Position numbers and translations under genes: made by a program
Assembly (NCBI GenBank): GCA_029863105.1
Contig: JAOTWC010000082.1
Location: 1-6,670 of the forward strand
Source: Gemmatimonadota bacterium
GTDB lineage: Bacteria; Gemmatimonadota; Gemmatimonadetes; Palauibacterales; Palauibacteraceae
Direction: 5' to 3'
Length of the DNA stretch: 6,670 nt
Shown here: positions 1 to 6,173 of the stretch, piece after piece
How the letters are laid out: each line of letters opens with the position of its first letter
Numbering within the stretch: position 1 is the stretch's first letter
The notes under the pieces: model-generated
Told to the model about the DNA's origin: nothing
Database searches by the model: none
The model's input: the letters and a program-made list of their open reading frames with translations, nothing else

Positions 1-57
1 CGACGCGGCCGATTTCCGGAGCCGCCTCAGATCCGAACATGGCGACGCTCGTAACTC
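1..57. other. Unassigned stretch before secD, probably the end of an upstream gene
   Basis: This segment is too short to identify. Read in the plus direction, the frame starting at base 1 reaches a TAA at 52-54, three bases before secD. The frame starting at base 2 stays open to a TGA at 83-85, which would overlap secD by 28 bases. Either could be the tail of the preceding gene. In many bacteria that gene is yajC or tgt, but no recognisable motif of either is visible. No promoter-like pair of hexamers and no strong ribosome binding site is seen here, which fits secD being internal to an operon. Confidence 0.3.
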
Positions 58-1719
58 ATGCAAAGTGCTCGAAACAGAGTATTGATCATCCTGGCGCTCG
101 TGCTCCTGAGCGCGTGGTCTCTCCTTCCCAAGTCTATTCCGGATCCAGCCGATCCGACCCGTGAGACGCAGGTTTCGGCGATCAACTTCGGCCTCGATCT
201 GGCGGGTGGGATGCACCTGGCGGTCGAGATCGACGATCCGGACGGCACGCTTACCGACGCGACGCGGGCCGATGCCATCAACCGAACGCTCACGACGATC
301 CGCAACAGGATCGACGAGTTCGGCGTTCGGGAGCCGACGATTCAAAAGGTCGGTACGGATCGGATCATCGTCGAGCTCGCGGGTATCGACGATCCGGAGC
401 GGGCCACGCAGATCGTGGAACGGACGGCGTTTCTCGAATTCAAACTCGTCCGGGAGGACGATGGCTTCAGGGATGCGCTGCCGAGGATTGATCGCGGGAT
501 CGTGGCGGTCGTGGGTGTTGCGGCTCTTGCACCCGCGCCCGTGGAAGACACCGCACCCGGCCTGGAAGACCTTCTGGGCGGAGCGCCGTCCGACTCGGCA
601 GCGGATGAAGCGGCCGGTGACACGATCCAGTCGGATGGCCCGATCGGGCAGGCCGAACCGGAGCGCAGGCCACTGACCGGACTGCTGCTGGAGTCTGGTC
701 TTCCCGGCATGTTCCTGGTCGCGGAGCAGGACGTTCCGACGGTTGAGGGCTTCCTGGCTCTGGATACGGTGGTCGCCCTCATACCCCGAGCGACCGAGTT
801 GAGATGGGGCGCGCGCCCGACGTCGGTTGGCAGCGCCAGCTATCGCGAGCTCTACGTACTCAATGCGGACGCCCTGCTGACGGGCGACCGGCTGGAGGAT
901 GCGGGTCCGGCCGCCCGCGATCCCAACTTCAACACGCCCTACGTGCCGTTCCAGACGACCCGCCAGGGAGCGCGGATTTTCGAACGCGGCACGAGCCGCA
1001 ACGTGGGCCGTTACATGGCGATCGTGCTCGACGGGAAAGTGCAGAGCGCGCCGACGATCAACGAGACGCTTTCGAGGCGGGCGCAGATCACGATGGGGTC
1101 CGGGGCGACTTTCCAGGAAGCGCAGGACCTGGCCCTCGTGCTGCGAGCGGGAGCGCTGCCGATGCCGATCAAGATCGTGGAGCGGCGCACCGTGAGCCCG
1201 TCGCTCGGACAGGACGCCATCGACGCCGGCAAACTCGCGGGAATCATCGGAATCATCGGTGTTGTGTTGGTCATGGTGTGGTATTACCGGCTGGCCGGCG
1301 TCATGGCCGTCATCGCGCTGTCGGCGTACCTGCTGTTTGTTCTCGGCGCGCTGGCCGGATTGCAGGCCACGCTAACGCTTCCCGGAATCGCCGGACTGAT
1401 CCTGTCGATCGGCATGGCCGTGGACGCCAACGTGTTGATCTTCGAGCGAATTCGTGAGGAAACGGACGCGGGCAAGACGCCCCGCACGGCGGTCGAGAAC
1501 GGATTTGCCGAGGCGCTGTCCGCGATCGTCGACGCCAACCTCACGACGCTGATCACCGCGGGCATCCTGTATCAGTTCGGGACCGGCCCGGTCCGCGGGT
1601 TCGCGGTCACGCTGAGCATTGGAATCATGGCCTCATTCTTCACGGCCCTGTTCGTTACCAGGACACTGTTTCTCATCTATCTCGAGCGCCGGTCGCCTGC
1701 CGACCCGCTGAGTATCTGA
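58..1719 (+). CDS. secD: Protein translocase subunit SecD
   Basis: SecD works with SecF in the inner membrane. The pair uses the proton motive force to pull preproteins out of the SecYEG channel on the periplasmic side. The 553-residue product has an N-terminal membrane segment (about 6-23) followed by the family motif FGLDLAGG at 44-51. The large periplasmic part ends in conserved blocks: the AIVLDGKVQSAP stretch at 321-332 and the LRAGALP stretch at 362-368. A six-helix membrane architecture is completed by five segments between about 393 and 540. These include the GMAVDANVLIFERIREE block at 452-468, whose Asp456 matches the conserved membrane aspartate implicated in proton use. Residues about 150-206 form an Ala/Pro/Asp/Glu-rich, low-complexity insert, probably flexible. 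The ATG at 58 places the first helix right at the N-terminus, as expected; no strong ribosome binding site precedes it. secF follows after 14 bases. Confidence 0.97.
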   Translation: MQSARNRVLIILALVLLSAWSLLPKSIPDPADPTRETQVSAINFGLDLAGGMHLAVEIDDPDGTLTDATRADAINRTLTTIRNRIDEFGVREPTIQKVGTDRIIVELAGIDDPERATQIVERTAFLEFKLVREDDGFRDALPRIDRGIVAVVGVAALAPAPVEDTAPGLEDLLGGAPSDSAADEAAGDTIQSDGPIGQAEPERRPLTGLLLESGLPGMFLVAEQDVPTVEGFLALDTVVALIPRATELRWGARPTSVGSASYRELYVLNADALLTGDRLEDAGPAARDPNFNTPYVPFQTTRQGARIFERGTSRNVGRYMAIVLDGKVQSAPTINETLSRRAQITMGSGATFQEAQDLALVLRAGALPMPIKIVERRTVSPSLGQDAIDAGKLAGIIGIIGVVLVMVWYYRLAGVMAVIALSAYLLFVLGALAGLQATLTLPGIAGLILSIGMAVDANVLIFERIREETDAGKTPRTAVENGFAEALSAIVDANLTTLITAGILYQFGTGPVRGFAVTLSIGIMASFFTALFVTRTLFLIYLERRSPADPLSI

Positions 1720-1733
1720 GCCGAGTAGCCATC

Positions 1734-2660
1734 ATGAGACTGTTTCGCAACGCCAAGTTCGACGTCCTCGGCTCCCGACGACGGGCCTACATCCTCTCCG
1801 GGTTCGCGATCGTCATCGGCATCTTCTCGATCACCGTCCACAAAGGCTTGCGGTTCGGCGTCGATTTCACGGGCGGAACGCTGTTCGAAGTCGAGTTCTC
1901 GCAGCCGACGTCGGTAGGAGCGCTCCGTGACGCGATGTCCGCCACCGGGCTGGAGAACGCGCAGATCCAGCAGTTCGGGGCCTCCAACGACTACCTGATC
2001 CGGGTGCCCCTGTTCGAGCAGGAGAGCGGCGAATCGGTCGTCGAGTCCGTGCGGAGCGCGCTGACACAGGCATATGGAGCGGATGGCGAAGCGTGGACGA
2101 GCCGGACGGATGCCGTCGGGCCGCGCGTCGGGCGTGAGCTGCAGCGCGGGGCGTTCCTGGCAATTCTGATCTCGTTCGCGCTGACGCTCGTCTATCTCGC
2201 CTTCCGGTTCGAGTGGCGGTTCGGGGTGGCGGCGATCATCGCGACGGCGCATGACATTCTGATCACGTTCGGTTTCATCTCGCTGTTCAACGTGGAGATT
2301 ACGCTCACCACCGTAGCCGCGATCCTGACGATCGTCGGATACTCTCTGAACGACACGATCGTCGTGTTCGACCGGATCCGCGAGAATATCCGCAAGTACC
2401 GCAAGGACGCGTACGTCGACCTGCTGAATCGCAGTGTGAACGAGACCCTTCCGCGCACGGTTCTGACGAGCGGCACGACGGTGATGACGCTGCTGGCGTT
2501 GTTCGTATTGGGTGGCCAGGTAGTCCGTCCCTTTGCACTGGTCCTCATACTCGGAGTCGTCATCGGTACGTTCTCGTCGATCTTCGTCGCCTCTCCGGTC
2601 CTGCTCGAAATCGAGAACCGCTCCGGCCACGCGACCGAGACCGCCAAGAAGAGCCGCTGA
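1734..2660 (+). CDS. secF: Protein translocase subunit SecF
   Basis: SecF is the partner of SecD in the accessory complex of the Sec translocon. At 308 residues it has the normal length for a stand-alone SecF. It starts with a first membrane helix at about 18-35, then the family motif FGVDFTGG at 41-48 and a short periplasmic domain to about 125. The VGPRVGRELQRGA block at 128-140 leads into five more membrane segments. Signature positions are the His-Asp pair at 173-174, the YSLNDTIVVFDRIREN block at 203-218, the RTVLTSGTTV block at 241-250 and the GTFSSIFVASPVL helix at 278-290. The C-terminal tail is short, basic and hydrophilic. The ATG at 1734 lies 14 bases after the secD stop and has no clear Shine-Dalgarno sequence, so translation is probably coupled to secD. 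Separate secD and secF genes argue against Bacteroidota, where the two are usually fused. Confidence 0.97.
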   Translation: MRLFRNAKFDVLGSRRRAYILSGFAIVIGIFSITVHKGLRFGVDFTGGTLFEVEFSQPTSVGALRDAMSATGLENAQIQQFGASNDYLIRVPLFEQESGESVVESVRSALTQAYGADGEAWTSRTDAVGPRVGRELQRGAFLAILISFALTLVYLAFRFEWRFGVAAIIATAHDILITFGFISLFNVEITLTTVAAILTIVGYSLNDTIVVFDRIRENIRKYRKDAYVDLLNRSVNETLPRTVLTSGTTVMTLLALFVLGGQVVRPFALVLILGVVIGTFSSIFVASPVLLEIENRSGHATETAKKSR

Positions 2661-2661
2661 C

Positions 2662-2667
2662 GGGAGG
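2662..2667 (+). promoter_or_regulatory. Strong Shine-Dalgarno site for tatD
   Basis: GGGAGG lies directly after the secF stop codon, five bases before the ATG at 2673. It is the only strong Shine-Dalgarno match at a gene start in this window. It decides the tatD start: the in-frame GTG at 2667 begins inside this site and so is unlikely to be used. Confidence 0.75.
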
Positions 2668-2672
2668 TGCCG

Positions 2673-3449
2673 ATGCCGGGTCGGCCCTCGGAGTTGTTCG
2701 ATTCTCACGTCCACCTGACGGACGAGCGGTTTGCGGGCGAAACGGACCAGGTGGTGAGCAGGGCCCGGGAGGCGGGGATCACGAGTATGGTCACCGTGGC
2801 CTCGAACGCCGGCGATGCGGCCGAAGCCCGAGCGTTGGCTCGTCGTTGCGGGATCCACAGCACGGCTGGAATCCACCCCCACTCGGCTTCCAACTGGGCG
2901 GCGGACGAAATGGACGCCGTCCGAGCGCTCCTCGCTCAGCCGGAAGTCGTGGCGGTGGGCGAAACGGGCCTGGATTTTCACTACGACAACTCACCCCGCG
3001 CCATCCAACGGGAGAGTTTCGAGGCCCACCTGGACCTCGCGCGCGATACGGGACTCCCCCTCGTGGTCCATTCCCGGGCCGCCGATGCCGACATGATCGA
3101 GGTGTTGCACCATCGCGGATCGAGCGTCCGAGGCGTCCTGCACTGTTTCACCGGCGGGGACGATCTGTTTGATGCCGGCCTGGCGGCCGACTGGTTTTTT
3201 TCGTTCGGCGGCATGGTCACGTTCAAGTCATTCGCCGGCCAGGCACAGTTGCGCCGCGTTCCGTGGGATCGGCTGATGCTGGAGACGGACGCTCCGTACC
3301 TGGCTCCCGTGCCGATGCGCGGCCGGCGAAACGAGCCCGCGTTCTTGACCCATACGTGTGCCGCGGTTGCCCTGGTGCGCGGTGCGACTCCCGAGGAGAC
3401 GGCACGGCGGACGACCCGCACGGCGCGCGCCTTCTACGGACTCGGCTGA
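2673..3449 (+). CDS. tatD: TatD-family metal-dependent DNase
   Basis: This is a TatD/YcfH-type hydrolase of the amidohydrolase (TIM-barrel) superfamily. Members are metal-dependent DNases, with reported 3'-5' exonuclease activity, that act in the cytoplasm and have been linked to DNA repair and turnover. From the ATG at 2673 the product has 258 residues, typical for the family. All expected metal ligands are present: the HVH pair His12 and His14 in DSHVHL, Glu97 in GETGLD, His133 in VVHSR, His157 in LHCF and Asp206 in ETDAPYL. The RNEP motif at 219-222 is also intact. The start is chosen by the GGGAGG site five bases upstream; a GTG two codons earlier overlaps that site. The gene lies 12 bases after secF and 2 bases before mutL. 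Family membership is certain. The exact substrate, and which TatD paralogue it corresponds to (TatD, YcfH or YjjV-like), cannot be told from sequence. Confidence 0.95.
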   Translation: MPGRPSELFDSHVHLTDERFAGETDQVVSRAREAGITSMVTVASNAGDAAEARALARRCGIHSTAGIHPHSASNWAADEMDAVRALLAQPEVVAVGETGLDFHYDNSPRAIQRESFEAHLDLARDTGLPLVVHSRAADADMIEVLHHRGSSVRGVLHCFTGGDDLFDAGLAADWFFSFGGMVTFKSFAGQAQLRRVPWDRLMLETDAPYLAPVPMRGRRNEPAFLTHTCAAVALVRGATPEETARRTTRTARAFYGLG

Positions 3450-3451
3450 TC

Positions 3452-5215
3452 ATGGACGTCGAGCCTCGGATCCGGATTCTCGCCGACCACGTGGCGAATC
3501 AGATCTCTGCCGGCGAAGTGGTCGAACGCCCGGCGTCTGTGGTGAAGGAACTGGTCGAAAACGCACTCGATGCGGGTGCGCGGAGTATCGACATCGAGTT
3601 GAGGAACGGCGGCAAGACGCTCATTCGAGTAACCGACGATGGCGAGGGTATGGGGAGGGCGGATGCGCTGCTCGCACTCGACCGGCACGCCACGAGCAAG
3701 ATCAGGCACGTCGAAGACCTGGCCTCCGTCGCTTCGTTCGGGTTCAGGGGAGAGGCGCTGCCGTCGATCGCGGCCGTCAGCCGCTTCGAGCTCGTGACAT
3801 CTCCGCTGGCCGGAGGCCCCGGCACCGAGGTGCGGGTGGAATCAGGCCGGATCCTCTCTTCGAACGAGGCCGCGCGTCAGCCGGGAACGACGGTGACCGT
3901 GCGCTCGTTGTTCCACAGCGTCCCGGCCCGGGCGAAGTTTCTACGGAAATCGGCGGCGGAAACGCGCGCGGCGAGCGAAGCCGTCGTACTGCTCGCCCTC
4001 GTCAATCTGCCCGTCGGATTTCGCCTGACCTCCAACGGCCGCGAGTTGATGAACCTGGCCCCGGTGTCTTCCCCCGCCGATCGGGTCGCGGAGCTGTGGG
4101 GGGCGGCCGAAGCTGCTGGCCTCCTGGCAATCGACCGCGAAGCCGCCGGAATCCGCGTTGCCGGGCTGATCCAGCGGCCGGACGAGGCGAAGCCGGCGGG
4201 TGGAAGGCGCTACCTGTTCGTGAACGGGCGTCCGTTTCGTGACCGAGCATTGCTCAAGGTAGTGGACGATGCCTACCGGACGACGGTGGCTTCGGACCTG
4301 CGACCCAGCGTGTTCCTGTACCTCGGTGTGCCCGCCGGCGGGGTCGACGTGAACGTGCATCCGTCGAAGGCCCAGGTCCGGTTTCAGGATGAAGATGCAG
4401 TGTACGCCGCCGTGTTTGAAACCGTGCGGTCGCGACTGGCAGACATCACGAGCACGCCGGTACTCCGGGAGCGGACTGTCGGCCCGTCGTTGGCCTCCCA
4501 GCCGGACGTCGAGTCGCCAGCGGGTGCATCAGATCGAACCCCGCCTCCGCAGCTGGCGCTGTTCGTCTCCCGCGCGGAAGCGGACTCGGCGGTTCTCGAA
4601 CAGGTGTCACTGGATCCGGCGATCGCGGACAGAGACCCCGCCCGCAGCGGGCCATGGCAGATCCAGGACGCCTACATCCTGATGCCGACACGGGGCGGGT
4701 TGCTGGTGATCGATCAGCATTCCGCGCATGAGCGGATTCTGTACGAGCAGACGATGCAGCGTTTCGCAGGTGCGGCCGGGGAATCGCAGCGCCTGCTGTT
4801 TCCGATCACCCTCCGGCTGTCTCCGCCCGAATACTCGGCTGCCGAGGAACTGGCCGGCATGCTCCGCGTCCTCGGGTTCGAGTTCGAGGGCTTCGGCGAA
4901 CGGACGCTGATCGTCCATGCGGTCCCCCTGCTCCATCCGCGATTCGATGCCGAGGCGAGCTTGCGGGCCGTGATTCACGAGCTGGCGCACGGCTCCGAAC
5001 TCGTCAACTCGGCGAGGAATCAGCACGAACGAATCGCGAAGAGTCTCGCCTGCAAGGCAGCCATCAAGGCGGGCCAGCGACTCGCCAGGGCCGAGATGCA
5101 GGATCTGGTCGACCGACTGTTCGCGACGGAGCTGCCCGGTCACGACGTGCACGGCCGGCCCACCGTGCTCCGGCTGACGCCGAATGAACTCGCGCGACGG
5201 TTTGGACGTTCCTGA
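3452..5215 (+). CDS. mutL: DNA mismatch repair protein MutL, endonuclease type
   Basis: MutL couples mismatch recognition by MutS to strand removal. The 587-residue product has an N-terminal GHKL ATPase: KELVENALDAGA at 33-44 (catalytic Glu34, Mg-binding Asn38), DDGEGM at 62-67, HATSKI at 79-84 and FGFRGEAL at 96-103. A transducer domain follows, with FVNGRPFRD (255-263) and the DVNVHPSKAQVRF block at 299-311. A Pro/Ala-rich linker covers about 335-398. The C-terminal domain carries the nicking-endonuclease motif DQHSAHERILYE (421-432; pattern DQHA-x2-E-x4-E with Ala replaced by Ser), a sliding-clamp-binding QRLLFP at 446-451, ACKAAIKAG at 533-541 and a final FGR. The usual CPHGRP motif reads DVHGRP (565-570), so one expected zinc ligand, Cys, is Asp. 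The ATG at 3452 starts the conserved N-terminus two bases after tatD, with no clear ribosome binding site; translational coupling is likely. An in-frame extension upstream to 3263 lies inside tatD and is not family-like. Confidence 0.97.
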   Translation: MDVEPRIRILADHVANQISAGEVVERPASVVKELVENALDAGARSIDIELRNGGKTLIRVTDDGEGMGRADALLALDRHATSKIRHVEDLASVASFGFRGEALPSIAAVSRFELVTSPLAGGPGTEVRVESGRILSSNEAARQPGTTVTVRSLFHSVPARAKFLRKSAAETRAASEAVVLLALVNLPVGFRLTSNGRELMNLAPVSSPADRVAELWGAAEAAGLLAIDREAAGIRVAGLIQRPDEAKPAGGRRYLFVNGRPFRDRALLKVVDDAYRTTVASDLRPSVFLYLGVPAGGVDVNVHPSKAQVRFQDEDAVYAAVFETVRSRLADITSTPVLRERTVGPSLASQPDVESPAGASDRTPPPQLALFVSRAEADSAVLEQVSLDPAIADRDPARSGPWQIQDAYILMPTRGGLLVIDQHSAHERILYEQTMQRFAGAAGESQRLLFPITLRLSPPEYSAAEELAGMLRVLGFEFEGFGERTLIVHAVPLLHPRFDAEASLRAVIHELAHGSELVNSARNQHERIAKSLACKAAIKAGQRLARAEMQDLVDRLFATELPGHDVHGRPTVLRLTPNELARRFGRS

Positions 5216-5222
5216 ACCGGGC

Positions 5223-6173
5223 ATGAGGCCGATTCCGGCTATCCTGGGCCCGACGGCAACGGGGAAGACCCGCATCGCGATCACCGTGGCGGAGCGGATT
5301 GACGGAGAGATCGTGTCCCTGGACAGCCGGCAGGCCTACCGCGGACTCACCGTCGGCACGGCCGCGCCGACCCCGTCCGAGCTGGCGCGCGCCCCACATC
5401 ATGGCATCGCGTTCATCGAGCCGGGCGAGAGGTATGGTGCGGGCAGGTTTGCCAGGCTGGCCAGCGGTTGGATGGAGAATATCATCGGCCGCGGGCGGAC
5501 GCCGATACTTGCCGGGGGGACCGGCCTGTTCTACCGGGCCCTCGTGCGTCCGATCTTCCGGGAGCCCACGATCGAGACGGGTCGCAGGCAGAGGCTCGAG
5601 ACCTGGCTGGAGTCTCTCGGACTCGACGAGCTGCGCCGTTGGACAGGGGCCCTGGACCCCGACCTGGCCACTCGTCTGGCGGTGCTGGACCGGCAGCGTT
5701 GTCTCCGGGCGATCGAGCTGGCACTGCTGACCGGGCGGCAGTTGACCTGGTGGCAGCGCCACGGTCCGTCCGAGACGCAGCCCGTACGCGTCACGGCCGT
5801 GCTGCTGACACTCCCGGCCGAGGATCATCGCACGCGCATTCGGAATCGGGCGGAGGCCCTGCTGGACGGTGGCTGGCCCCAGGAGGTGGAGCGACTGCTG
5901 GCGGCCGGGCACGATCTCGGATCGCCCGCCTTCAGCTCGATCGGATACCGGGCCGTGGCGGACTGGAATCGGGGCAAAGCCTCGCGCGAGGAGGCGCTGA
6001 CGCGCATCGTTCGCGACACGTGGGCGTACGCGAGACGGCAGCGAACCTGGTTCCGGCATCAGCTTCCGCCGGATACGCGAGAGATTGACGCACGACTGCC
6101 CGTGGACGATGCGGCGGACCTGGCTGTCGCGGCGTGGCATGAAGGCGAACGACGAGAGAACACGGTGCCATGA
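5223..6173 (+). CDS. miaA: tRNA dimethylallyltransferase MiaA
   Basis: MiaA transfers a dimethylallyl group from dimethylallyl diphosphate to N6 of adenosine 37 in tRNAs that read codons beginning with U. This is the first step toward i6A and ms2i6A. The 316-residue product opens with the P-loop GPTATGKT at 9-16. It continues with DSRQAY at 34-39 (Asp34 is the likely catalytic aspartate), APHH at 57-60, LAGGTGLFYRAL at 96-107, the RCLRAIELALLTGR block at 159-172, SSIGYRAV at 238-245 and YARRQRTWFR at 269-278. All these match the family in order. The usual GTAKP motif reads GTAAP at 45-49, with Lys replaced by Ala. The ATG at 5223 is chosen because it puts the P-loop nine residues from the N-terminus, as is normal, and lies 7 bases after mutL. 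An ATG at 5184 would add 13 residues and overlap mutL. mutL-miaA adjacency is common, including in E. coli. Confidence 0.95.
   Translation: MRPIPAILGPTATGKTRIAITVAERIDGEIVSLDSRQAYRGLTVGTAAPTPSELARAPHHGIAFIEPGERYGAGRFARLASGWMENIIGRGRTPILAGGTGLFYRALVRPIFREPTIETGRRQRLETWLESLGLDELRRWTGALDPDLATRLAVLDRQRCLRAIELALLTGRQLTWWQRHGPSETQPVRVTAVLLTLPAEDHRTRIRNRAEALLDGGWPQEVERLLAAGHDLGSPAFSSIGYRAVADWNRGKASREEALTRIVRDTWAYARRQRTWFRHQLPPDTREIDARLPVDDAADLAVAAWHEGERRENTVP

Noticed and set aside
2667..2672. GTG start for tatD two codons upstream
   Set aside because: It begins inside the GGGAGG Shine-Dalgarno site, which is well spaced for the ATG at 2673.
1677..2981. Open frame of 434 codons on the minus strand across secF and the start of tatD
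   Set aside because: It lies entirely opposite well-supported genes with intact motifs. Its product is rich in Arg, Asp, Glu and Gln, has no recognisable domain, and is the kind of antisense frame expected from codon bias in high-GC DNA.
3176..3201. Possible terminator inside tatD: a 5-base GC stem (CGGCC/GGCCG, loop of 4) followed by seven T
   Set aside because: The stem is short, five bases separate it from the T run, and it lies in the middle of an intact coding region (residues ADWFF). The T run is at most a slippage or sequencing-error risk; the frame is unbroken.
3263..3451. Upstream extension of the MutL frame by 63 codons
   Set aside because: It lies within tatD, is Arg/Ala/Asp-rich without family similarity, and the conserved MutL N-terminus starts naturally at the ATG at 3452.
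5184..5222. Earlier ATG for miaA, adding 13 residues
   Set aside because: It overlaps the end of mutL, and the extra residues are not MiaA-like. The ATG at 5223 gives the usual distance to the P-loop.
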